DNA of 64,000 nt from Bog-756 sp963696495 (GTDB lineage: Bacteria; Actinomycetota; Acidimicrobiia; Acidimicrobiales; RAAP-2). The notes below the pieces were generated by a model. It was not told where the DNA came from and did no database searches. It worked only from the letters and a program-made list of their open reading frames with translations. Below are positions 16,575 through 23,953 of this stretch, piece after piece. How positions within the stretch are numbered: the stretch's first letter is position 1; each line of letters begins with the position of its first letter. The translations under genes and the position numbers were made by a program. The stretch spans positions 310,001 through 374,000 of the forward strand of contig CAVOKJ010000004.1 of assembly GCA_963696495.1 (NCBI GenBank), written 5' to 3'.

Positions 16575-17531
16575 ATGGCCATCTTTTCTGCCCGAGCCAA
16601 TCGAACCGGCACCGTTGTGCTGGTGCTGACTCTGGTCGGCCTGGCCACAGGGTCAGCCATCTCCCTGACGACCTCGGCCAGCGCTGCCACTCGAGAGTTC
16701 GTGCCGATGACCACCTTCAACGGCGTCGCCTGTGCCTCCGCACACCAGTGCATCGGCGTCGGAAACGCCACACCGACAGCGAATTCGGGAGCGGCGGTGC
16801 CTCTGAATCCGGTGTCGGGTGCTCTCTCCACCGGAAAATCGCTCCAACTGATCAGATCGAGCGGGTTCCTCAACGGCGTGAGTTGCCCATCCGGCTCGGC
16901 CTGTCTGGCGGTGGGGGAGAATCCCGATGAATCCAGGGGCGTCGCCGTGCCCCTGAACCCGGCGACCGCAATGGTGCGCAGTGGTGAAGAGGTCCACAGC
17001 ATCTCGGGCATCTTCATGTCCGGTGTGGCCTGTGCGTCAAGGGAACAGTGCCTCGCCGTGGGACACGACTCCAGCGGGTCGGGGGTCGCGGTGGCCCTCA
17101 GTCCGGCTACCGGAGCCATCGTGAGCGGCCGGCGGGTCCAGACCATTCCGGGGACGGGTGGCGTCGGACTCGAAGGAGTGGCCTGCCCCACGTCGAAGCT
17201 GTGCGTGGCGGTCGGGGAGAACTCCGGAAGGTCGGCCGGGGTTGCCGTACCGCTGGATCCGGCCACCGGAGCGGTACGGCGAGGAAGGACCGTCCAAGAG
17301 GTCACGCACAAGGGCATCCTGGTGGACCTGGCCTGTCCGTCGACCACTGTGTGCCTGGCGGTGGGTTGGGGAGCCAGCCAGCCGTCGGTGGCTGTCCCGA
17401 TCGACCCGAGAACGGGCGCGCTGTCACCGGGCCAAAGCGATCGATCCATATCGGCGCGGCCGGCAATGTTGACGGCCGTGAGCTGTCCGTCCCCTTCCTC
17501 TGTGCCTGGCCGTGGGCGACGACGCCGGTGA
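16575..17531 (+). CDS. Secreted repeat protein, frameshifted near its 3' end
   Basis: The ATG at 16575 opens a signal peptide (MAIFSARANRTGTVVLVLTL... ending ASAATREF) followed by about 45-residue repeats, each starting with a variant of G-V-x-C-x-S-x-x-x-C-x-A-V-G and carrying VAVPL-x-P-A-T-G: GVACASAHQCIGVG, GVSCPSGSACLAVG, GVACASREQCLAVG, GVACPTSKLCVAVG, DLACPSTTVCLAVG. The pattern suggests a beta-propeller. In the sixth unit the sequence reads AVSCPSPSS and then runs into an Arg-rich tail and a stop, while the correct continuation lies in another frame. The break is at 17501-17504, where GTGTGCCTGG, seen intact in unit five, appears as GTGCCTGG. Role unknown; probably extracellular. Confidence 0.65.
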   Translation: MAIFSARANRTGTVVLVLTLVGLATGSAISLTTSASAATREFVPMTTFNGVACASAHQCIGVGNATPTANSGAAVPLNPVSGALSTGKSLQLIRSSGFLNGVSCPSGSACLAVGENPDESRGVAVPLNPATAMVRSGEEVHSISGIFMSGVACASREQCLAVGHDSSGSGVAVALSPATGAIVSGRRVQTIPGTGGVGLEGVACPTSKLCVAVGENSGRSAGVAVPLDPATGAVRRGRTVQEVTHKGILVDLACPSTTVCLAVGWGASQPSVAVPIDPRTGALSPGQSDRSISARPAMLTAVSCPSPSSVPGRGRRRR

Positions 17532-17736
17532 CCCCTCCGTGGGGCAAGCGGTCCCGATCGATCCGACGACCGCCACGATTGTCGCCGACCAAGGCATTCA
17601 GACACTGGTCGGGACCGACGCCCTCAACGCAGTGGTGTGCCACTCGACGGCCCACTGTGTGGCCGCGGGATCACGTTTTGAATCCGCCGGGGCGGTGACA
17701 GAGATCCTTGATCCCGCAACCGGTCGGCGCTCATGA
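17505..17736 (+). pseudogene. Out-of-frame 3' end of the preceding secreted repeat protein
   Basis: From the CLAVG codons at about 17503 onward, a different frame continues the repeat pattern without interruption: CLAVGDD, GQAVPIDPTTATIV, then AVVCHSTAHCVAAG and a final EILDPATGRRS with a stop at 17736. It has no start or ribosome-binding site of its own. Restoring two bases (GTGTG instead of GTG) joins it to the upstream part and completes seven repeats. It is a true frameshift, a programmed one, or a sequencing error. Confidence 0.65.
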
Positions 17737-17756
17737 GCCCAAGGCATGGCAGGACT

Positions 17757-18605
17757 TCAGGGGTTGACGAGCTGAGCAGAGCCGAAGGCGATCGGGGCGA
17801 CGGCCCACGCCCCGTCTCCACTCTCAGCCACGATGACGCACAACTGCAGGCATGGCTCACGGGCTGTCGGTGTCAGTGGTTCCGAAGGTGCCTCGGAGCG
17901 GACGGTGTAGTCGATGGACCCGGACCTCTGGGCATTGGTCACGACGAAGGGCTGAGCTGCGAGCTGGGAGCCACAGCCGAGGTAGTTGGCGTCCTCCGCG
18001 TGGTCGCATTCCGAGATGAACGCCTTGCCGTTGGCGCCGAACCCAGTGACGCTGACCCGGACCACTTGTCCGTCGTGCAGCCCGGTGTTTGGGGACACCG
18101 AGACCGCCGGATCATCGACGATCGACGCGGCGGCCCGCGAAGGGGACCCGCACGGCCAGAGCACGCCAAGATCCTCGGGCACAGTGGCTGCAGTGGTGAG
18201 GAGTATCTGGTAACCCCGTTCCTCGCCAGGTCGGAACAGGTGGAGTGAGGAAGGGATCGAGGCACCATCAGCACCGGTGGAGAACGTGCCGATGGCATAT
18301 CCACGGACGGTGTTGTTCGACCAGTTGATCAAGACGAACGTCTGGGCAGGGAGGCCGTGCACTGCCAGGTCCATCGAAACCTGACCGGAGATGCTGTCGT
18401 AGCGGATCTCTCCGGTGAGCGGCTGCTGGGCACAGAAGTACTCCAGGCCACCGAATCCCGTTTGCAGAGGCGTGGTTGCGGCAGCGGAAGAGGTGGCAAC
18501 CGACGGTGACTTGTGTGCCGGTTGAGTTCGACGACAAGCAGTCAGCAGGAGCGCCAGCGCCAGGAAGGCGGCTGCCTTTCTACGACGTCCAACGCGACTA
18601 CCCAC
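17757..18605 (-). CDS. Lipoprotein with a neocarzinostatin-like domain
   Basis: A 282-residue exported lipoprotein: basic start, hydrophobic core and the lipobox L21-T-A-C24, so Cys24 is the likely lipidated residue. The C-terminal part (about 166-277) follows the enediyne-binding neocarzinostatin fold: VSPNTGLHDGQVVRVSVTGFG, then ISECDH...C200/C211 and C252/C256, whose spacing resembles the two disulfides of neocarzinostatin (37/47 and 88/93), and a closing AVAPIAFG strand. The middle part (50-150) is a separate unassigned domain with C58 and C152. Such domains occur in many actinobacterial surface proteins without an enediyne cluster, so chromophore binding is not implied. It is convergent with the repeat-protein gene. 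Confidence 0.7.
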   Translation of the reverse strand: MGSRVGRRRKAAAFLALALLLTACRRTQPAHKSPSVATSSAAATTPLQTGFGGLEYFCAQQPLTGEIRYDSISGQVSMDLAVHGLPAQTFVLINWSNNTVRGYAIGTFSTGADGASIPSSLHLFRPGEERGYQILLTTAATVPEDLGVLWPCGSPSRAAASIVDDPAVSVSPNTGLHDGQVVRVSVTGFGANGKAFISECDHAEDANYLGCGSQLAAQPFVVTNAQRSGSIDYTVRSEAPSEPLTPTAREPCLQLCVIVAESGDGAWAVAPIAFGSAQLVNP

Positions 18606-18878
18606 ATCCTGAAGCTATCCCTCGTGGGCCAGGACTGTCTGCCCGCGCCCTCGGGCTCATCTCGTGGAGGTACCACCGATCACCCGGTCGGTGAGATGCG
18701 GAGTCGTGGGCTGCCCGGTCCAGGCTGAGGCGCGAAGCCATGATGCCGGGTCCTGGGGCACGACTTCGAGTGTGCCCTGACCGCCGGGAGTGGGTCGACT
18801 CCACGTGGCCGACAGCACGTCAGGGGCACGTGACCGTGAACCGACGATGTGCGAACATGGGTACGGAAGGAGGTTTCG

Positions 18879-19307
18879 GTGAAGCGCCTGAACGGAGTCA
18901 CGGCAACCTTCCTCTCGCTCGCCCTCCTCCTGGGTGCCGCCAATGGTGTTCTGATCTTTTTCACCCATATCCCGGTCGATGCGAGGCTTCGTCCACGGAC
19001 GTACTTCCAGGCATATGGGGCAGCAGAGCTGTTGCTGGCGAGTATCGGCCTGGGTGCCGCCGCCCTGGCCTCATTCCTCCTCTACCGACAAAGCAAACGA
19101 GGCGAGCCGAAGGCGAGCCGGGCTGTGTGGGCCGTCTCCATGACAGCCCTGTTGCTCGGCGTCCTCGGTCTCCTGACGGTGCCCCACTACCTGTTTTTCG
19201 TAGGAATCCTCCTCATTGGAGCTTGTCTCAGCTTCTCTGCTCGACAGCCCAGCGTGTCGAGGATTGATCCGGCGCCAGCACTGAGGACAACGGCCATTTC
19301 CCACTGA
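18879..19307 (+). CDS. Small membrane protein, four predicted helices
   Basis: A 142-residue integral membrane protein with hydrophobic segments near residues 7-28, 45-68, 84-103 and 106-122, a short basic loop (YRQSKRGEPKASR) between helices two and three, and a polar C-terminal tail. No family is recognised. The frame opens at 18849, but the GTG at 18879 has AAGGAGG at 18867-18873 and begins directly before the first helix, so it is preferred. It stands alone between two gene-poor stretches of about 270 bases in which I see nothing but short inverted repeats. Confidence 0.65.
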   Translation: MKRLNGVTATFLSLALLLGAANGVLIFFTHIPVDARLRPRTYFQAYGAAELLLASIGLGAAALASFLLYRQSKRGEPKASRAVWAVSMTALLLGVLGLLTVPHYLFFVGILLIGACLSFSARQPSVSRIDPAPALRTTAISH

Positions 19308-19577
19308 GGTAGCTCCTCGGGGGTTGGCCCTGATCGCCGGCCCGGTGCGCCAGAGTCGATCGTCTCTCCTCCGTGACGGCCAACCAGCGATGACGCCTGA
19401 CGCTCCACCACGGCGGGTCGGAAGTCGTGGTGGGCGAACGGCCACAGCTCGGTCGGGCCGAGCATCTTCGGATAGTTGCGCCGCTACCGAACGCCGGCGC
19501 CGAACCCGCTACCCTCCACCTATGCCCAACCGTTCTCGACCTGATCGAGTTGACCCAGTTCAAGGGAGGATGTGGTC

Positions 19578-19925
19578 ATGGGTACCTTCCAGCGCATCGC
19601 GGCCGCGGCAAATTCGGTAGTCCAGCCCCTGGTGCTCTCCCCGCGATGGGGGAGACTCGTCGAAGGCCGGATGACGGTGATCACCTACACGGGTCGGCGC
19701 TCAGGCCGCACATTTTCCACGCCTGTCGCGTACAAGAAGCAGGGCGAGAAGGTGACCATCACTGTCGAATGGCCGGACCGGAAAACCTGGTGGCGCAATT
19801 TCGCTGATCAGGACGGACCAATCTCCGTCCGGCTACAGGGCGTCGACCGCCGTGGAACGGCTACCGCCGTGCGAGATTCCCGGGGGAAAGTCCACGTAGA
19901 CATCAGCTTGCATCCGGCCCCTTAG
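19578..19925 (+). CDS. Deazaflavin (F420)-dependent nitroreductase-like / PNPOx-fold protein
   Basis: A 115-residue split-barrel protein of the Ddn-like nitroreductase/quinone-reductase group: ITYTGRRSGRTFSTPVAY matches the conserved Y-x-G-R-x-S-G-R strand-turn, followed by EWPDRKTWWRNFADQDGPISVRLQG, the W-x-x-N block of the family. In relatives, reduced F420 is the hydride donor for quinones or nitro compounds; cofactor use here is inferred. The ATG at 19578 follows GGGAGG by eight bases. Confidence 0.75.
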   Translation: MGTFQRIAAAANSVVQPLVLSPRWGRLVEGRMTVITYTGRRSGRTFSTPVAYKKQGEKVTITVEWPDRKTWWRNFADQDGPISVRLQGVDRRGTATAVRDSRGKVHVDISLHPAP

Positions 19926-20170
19926 GCCACGTCCGGAGCAGAAGGGCAAGGTCCGGGTGCCCCGTTCGCCGGTCGGGCGGAGCGGGCGGCACTCGAGATG
20001 GTCGTGGGGGCCAGAGAGTTTCCGGTCGGTAACCGGCGACTGGCTGGGAGCACCAGCCCGAGCCTCGCCGATGATCCGGGTATCGTACGGCTCCCGGTCG
20101 ATGGCACTCGTGCATCGGTCACAGTCGGTGCGAATCTATCTTGGAGGAGATCCCGGTCGGAGGCATGACG

Positions 20171-20728
20171 ATGGGCAAGCTCGTGTATGTGGCGAACACG
20201 TCACTCGACGGTTACAGCGAGGACCGGGACGGCGGCATCGATTGGGGTACCCCCGATGAGGAGTACTTCAGATTCATCAACGACCTCGTCCGCTCGGCCG
20301 GCACCTATCTCTACGGTCGCCGGATGTATGAGGCGATGGTCTTCTGGGAGACCGCACCCATCGCTGACCAGCCGCCCTGGATCGTGGACTTCACCAACAT
20401 CTGGCGCGCCGCCGACAAGGTGGTGTTCTCGAAGACCCTGGCATCGGTGTCGAGCGGGAGGACCACCCTCGAGCGGGAGTTCGACGTCGACGCGATCCGG
20501 CGGATGAAGGCTGACGGAGCCCACGATCTCACGGTGGGCGGAGCTGATCTCGCTGCCCAGGCGTTGGAGGCGGGCCTGGTGGACGAGTGTCACCTGATCT
20601 TCTGGCCGATCGTGCTCGGAGGTGGCAAACACGCCCTCCCCAGGCACGAACGCCTCGATCTCCAATTGGTCCGTGAGCGGTGCTTCCGGAGCGGGATCGT
20701 GGACCTTCACTACCGGATCACCCCGTGA
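20171..20728 (+). CDS. Dihydrofolate reductase family protein (RibD C-terminal-like)
   Basis: A 185-residue protein of the DHFR/RibD-C superfamily. It begins MGKLVYVANTSLDGY, has YLYGRRMYEAM (the G-R-x-x-Y/W-E helix), FSKTL after the central strand, LTVGGADLAAQALEAGLVDE (nucleotide-phosphate loop G-G-A) and WPIVLGGGKHAL near the end. These uncharacterised relatives bind NADPH but their substrates are mostly unknown; folate reduction is not implied. GGAGG at 20159-20163 lies seven bases before the ATG at 20171, preferred over the ATG at 20165 only one base away. Confidence 0.85.
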   Translation: MGKLVYVANTSLDGYSEDRDGGIDWGTPDEEYFRFINDLVRSAGTYLYGRRMYEAMVFWETAPIADQPPWIVDFTNIWRAADKVVFSKTLASVSSGRTTLEREFDVDAIRRMKADGAHDLTVGGADLAAQALEAGLVDECHLIFWPIVLGGGKHALPRHERLDLQLVRERCFRSGIVDLHYRITP

Positions 20729-20872
20729 GGACCTCCCGAGTCCCAGTGGTCCGGTGCAGTCCTCGACCTGCCAAGGGCGCGTTGGGTCGTTGACCCGCCC
20801 GGCAGCTCCAGATCACCGTACGCACGATGACGCGCGAGGCAGTTCGCCATGATCACAACGTAAGCTCCGGCG

Positions 20873-21379
20873 GTGGACGACGTGGAGGACCCCCTGGGCG
20901 TGCGGCGAGGCGAGCGGGAGACCCTTGGAGGCTTTCTGGACTGGTACAGAGCCGTGGTCGAGCGAAAGGTCGAGGGCATCACCCTGGAGGAGGCCAAACG
21001 AGTCAGGACGGCGACCGGTATGTCTGCGCTCGGGATTGTGAGGCACCTGGGTTGGGTGGAGCGGGGCTGGTTCCGCGAGACGTTTGCCGGCGAGGACGTC
21101 GAGTCGATCGATGCCGACGGCGACAACTCGGCCGAGTTCGCCATCGGCAGCGACGACACCGTCGAGTCCGTGCTGGCGTTCTACCGGGCCGAGGTCGAAG
21201 AGGCAAGACGCATTGTCCGTGACAGCCCCTCTCTGGATGCCCTGAGTGCAAGGGAGACGAGTTATCGGGCCCGGGTGAGCCTTCGCTGGATCCTGATGCA
21301 CATGCTGGAGGAAACGGCCCGCCACGCGGGTCATCTCGATCTGATACGCGAGGCGATCGACGGTCGGGTCGGGGACTAG
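20873..21379 (+). CDS. DinB/DUF664 family protein
   Basis: A 168-residue four-helix protein of the DinB superfamily, DUF664 branch. Expected metal-binding histidines are in IVRHLGWVERGW and in the C-terminal HMLEETARHAGHLDLIREAIDG signature. Related actinobacterial proteins include mycothiol-dependent enzymes such as maleylpyruvate isomerase and S-transferases; a thiol-dependent role is inferred from family only. The start is GTG without a clear ribosome-binding site. A second member with the same C-terminal signature lies at 33012-33488. Confidence 0.85.
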   Translation: MDDVEDPLGVRRGERETLGGFLDWYRAVVERKVEGITLEEAKRVRTATGMSALGIVRHLGWVERGWFRETFAGEDVESIDADGDNSAEFAIGSDDTVESVLAFYRAEVEEARRIVRDSPSLDALSARETSYRARVSLRWILMHMLEETARHAGHLDLIREAIDGRVGD

Positions 21380-21440
21380 ATACCCGGCGGGCTGCGATCC
21401 GAGTGGGCACGACGGGCAATCGCTCGCTGAGAGCCGCGGC

Positions 21441-22211
21441 CTAGAAGGAGACCTTGGCATCGGTGAAGCGGAATCGCCGAAGTGAAACGGCAACGAACGC
21501 CAGGCTCATGCCGATCAGCACCAGGCAGGGGAGGCAGACGGCCGAGTAGCTGCGGCCATTGAGGATCACCGAGCCGAAGCCGCGCATCACCCAATAGGTG
21601 GGAGTGACGGGTGCGACAGCGTGAGCCCAAGCCGGGAGCACCTCGAGGGGGACGAGTGCGCCACCGAGCGCCCCGAACAGGACCAGACCGCCGAAGGCGA
21701 GGGCACTGACTTGCTGAATGGTATGGCAGAGGGACGTGATCATGATGCCCAGCGCCACCAGGCAGACGGCGAACGACACGACCAGTGGGACGAGGGCGGC
21801 CAATGGTCCGTGGCTGTCGAAGCCGAAGAGGGGGATGCCAAGGGCAAAGATGACGAGGAACTGGGCAATCGACACGGCGAGGAAGGGCAGCGACTTGCCG
21901 GCGATGATCTCGGGCGATGTCGCATTGCTGGCGCGCAGCCGGTCCCAGGTGTGCCAGCCGTACTCGACGAAGAACGCAAAGCTGGTCATGCCGACGATGT
22001 AGAAGCCGTTGATCACGGCTTCACCCGGCACCACCTGTTCGGCGCCGTTCGCTCCCGGATACCCGTGCGTGGTGAGCGCCAGGGCGAACATCGGCTTGAG
22101 GAAGGCCATGAGGAGGAGCGGGAAGACGACGAGAATCATGATGGGAAGTGGGTCCCGGGACAGGAGCCGGAACTCATGGACGAGGATCGCGTTCGTTCGT
22201 CTAAGCGACAT
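21441..22211 (-). CDS. ABC-2 type exporter permease
   Basis: A 256-residue membrane protein with about six helices in the ABC-2 permease arrangement: an N-terminal RRTNAILVHEFRLLSRDPLPI amphipathic start, a first helix, a large extracytoplasmic loop, then clustered helices (FAFFVEYGWHTWDRLRASNATSPEI is the typical E-x-x-x-G coupling region) and a final solitary helix. It is the membrane half of the exporter whose ATPase is encoded just upstream; its ATG overlaps the end of the ATPase gene by 11 bases, indicating translational coupling. Substrate unknown. Confidence 0.85.
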   Translation of the reverse strand: MSLRRTNAILVHEFRLLSRDPLPIMILVVFPLLLMAFLKPMFALALTTHGYPGANGAEQVVPGEAVINGFYIVGMTSFAFFVEYGWHTWDRLRASNATSPEIIAGKSLPFLAVSIAQFLVIFALGIPLFGFDSHGPLAALVPLVVSFAVCLVALGIMITSLCHTIQQVSALAFGGLVLFGALGGALVPLEVLPAWAHAVAPVTPTYWVMRGFGSVILNGRSYSAVCLPCLVLIGMSLAFVAVSLRRFRFTDAKVSF

Positions 22212-23139
22212 CGGCCACCTCCCTGCTGGGGTCCGTCGTGTCCTTGGTCAGTTGGATGAAGGCTGATTCGAGGCTGGGGTGGAGGACGGTGAGGCCGCGC
22301 AGGCTGACGGCACGAGTATCGAGGTTGGCGAGCACGGTGGTCGTGACCGCCGCCGTGTCATTGGTTTCGATCTGAATTGTCGACCCGTGGGTCGAGACGG
22401 CATGGTGGGGAAACAGCCGGGCGACGTCGGGGGCTGGTCCTGAGAATTCCAGCTCCACCATCCCGACCGCGTGTCGGGCAGTGACGTCGTTGATGCTGCC
22501 CCGGGCCAGGACGTGGCCGTGTTCGAGGATTACGACTGAAGCGTCCAATTCGACCACCTCGGGGAAGTAATGGGTCGAATAGATGACGGCCGCCCCGTTT
22601 CGAGCGAGTTCCTTCACGACACCGAGCAGTTGGGAACGGGTCTGCACGTCGGCCCCCACGGTCGGCTCGTCGAGCAGCACGAGCGACGGCCGGCCGACGA
22701 GGGCAATGGCCGTGTGCAGCCGCCGCCGTTCGCCGCCGGACAGCTCCTTGGCCCGCCGATCGAGCAGTGCGGTGAGCCCGAGCAGCTCCGCGAGTTCGTC
22801 GATCGCCGCCCGGGACTCACTGCGGCCCAGTCCGGCGAGCCCAGTGAACAGCAGCAGGTTCTCCCGGCAGGAGAGGGTCGGATAGACGCCGGTCTCCTGC
22901 GGGGCCAGGCCGAGGTCGGCCTGAGCCCGGCCTGGATCGGCGACGGCATCGATCCCTCCGATGACGACACTCCCGGCGTCCGGGCTGAGCAGTCCGGCGA
23001 CGATGGACACGAGAGTCGTCTTGCCGGCCCCGTTTCTGCCGAGCAAGGCCGAGATCTCGCCCTTGGCCACCTCGAGGTCCACCGACTCCAGTGCCTGGTG
23101 TGACCCGTACGCCTTCGACAGCCCCTTCACGGCGAGCAT
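22201..23139 (-). CDS. ABC transporter ATP-binding protein
   Basis: A 312-residue ATPase of the drug/antibiotic-exporter type. Walker A is GRNGAGKT (34-41), Q-loop APQETG, signature LSGGE (133-137), Walker B LVLLDEP (153-159), and the switch His is in IYSTHYFPE. The C-terminal hundred residues form the extra domain seen in DrrA-like ATPases. It forms an operon with the permease through an 11-base overlap. GAGGTG precedes the ATG. The promoter region is shared with a divergent TetR gene and holds two palindromes. Confidence 0.9.
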   Translation of the reverse strand: MLAVKGLSKAYGSHQALESVDLEVAKGEISALLGRNGAGKTTLVSIVAGLLSPDAGSVVIGGIDAVADPGRAQADLGLAPQETGVYPTLSCRENLLLFTGLAGLGRSESRAAIDELAELLGLTALLDRRAKELSGGERRRLHTAIALVGRPSLVLLDEPTVGADVQTRSQLLGVVKELARNGAAVIYSTHYFPEVVELDASVVILEHGHVLARGSINDVTARHAVGMVELEFSGPAPDVARLFPHHAVSTHGSTIQIETNDTAAVTTTVLANLDTRAVSLRGLTVLHPSLESAFIQLTKDTTDPSREVADVA

Positions 23140-23160
23140 GTGGCACCTCTGAGACGATAA

Positions 23161-23194
23161 TGTATCCGAGATACGAATATGTATCTAGGATACA
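23161..23194. promoter_or_regulatory. Two TGTATC-N3-GATACA operators
   Basis: TGTATCCGAGATACG (23161-23175) and TGTATCTAGGATACA (23180-23194) are copies of one palindrome, the second perfect, with centres 19 bases apart in an AT-rich stretch that begins with a -10-like GATAAT at 23155. They lie between the ABC exporter operon and a divergent TetR gene and are the likely binding sites of that repressor. Confidence 0.75.
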
Positions 23195-23239
23195 ATGGCG
23201 ATTCTGAAAGTCAACCGCGACCGGGAAGGTGGTGCGCCC

Positions 23240-23869
23240 ATGGCCGTCGAGAAGTGGACGCCCGAGCGCAGGCTGGAACGCACCCGGGCAGCACTCATCG
23301 CGTCCGCCCGGCACGTCTTTGCCACTCGTGGCTTCGAGGGTGCGTCACTCGACGAGATCGCTGAAGCGGCGGGCTACACGCGCGGAGCGATCTACCGACA
23401 TTTCGCCAACAAGGAGGAGCTGTTCTTCGCTGTTTCTGCCGCTGTCAACACGGAGGTGCTCGATGCCTTCGCCGAGGAGCTCGACCTGGAGGGAGAGGGC
23501 CCGACTCTGGATGACAACCGACTGGCTGCCGCAACGTGGATGAAGGCGCTGGCCGGAAACCGGGAGATCTGGGCGCTCAACCTCGAGTTCAGCCTGTACC
23601 AGTATCGCAACCCGGCCGTGCAGGAGCGCTCGGCCGACGAGCGCCGACAGAACCGGGCGACTGTCGCCTCGTTCATGGAGCACTACTGGACCGAACAGGG
23701 GATTACCCCCAAAGTCCCGGTGGAGACCATTGTGGCCATCCTGCTGAATGCCTCGGACGGCTTCGTCCAGGCCGCTCGGGTTGACGCCGACGCGGAGGAT
23801 CTGTTCGCCACCTTCCTCGACCTCTTCATACCTGCGGTCATGGACAGCCCTCGATCCGGTGGTGGATGA
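23240..23869 (+). CDS. TetR family transcriptional regulator of the ABC exporter
   Basis: A 209-residue TetR protein: ALIASARHVFATRGFEGASLDEIAEAAGYTRGAIYRHFANKEELFFAV is a textbook helix-turn-helix, followed by a helical effector domain of normal length. An in-frame ATG at 23195 touches the operator at 23180-23194, so it would need a leaderless transcript; the ATG at 23240 follows GGGAAGG and is preferred. It is divergent from the ABC exporter, which it most likely represses together with itself through the TGTATC palindromes. Confidence 0.88.
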   Translation: MAVEKWTPERRLERTRAALIASARHVFATRGFEGASLDEIAEAAGYTRGAIYRHFANKEELFFAVSAAVNTEVLDAFAEELDLEGEGPTLDDNRLAAATWMKALAGNREIWALNLEFSLYQYRNPAVQERSADERRQNRATVASFMEHYWTEQGITPKVPVETIVAILLNASDGFVQAARVDADAEDLFATFLDLFIPAVMDSPRSGGG

Positions 23870-23953
23870 TTCCCGGACTCGGGGAGGGGCGCCGGACCCC
23901 CGCCCAACTACGATGTTCTCGCCAGCCGAAACAACGGAGAAGGTGGCGTAGGC

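Noticed and set aside
18598..18878. Small minus-strand frames upstream of the membrane protein
   Set aside because: They have no ribosome-binding sites, and their products are basic and low-complexity.
6291..20000. tRNA-linked genomic island
   Set aside because: The less GC-rich region begins near the tRNA-Arg gene, but I found no integrase, no direct repeat of the tRNA 3' end and no mobility genes, so an integrated element is not supported.
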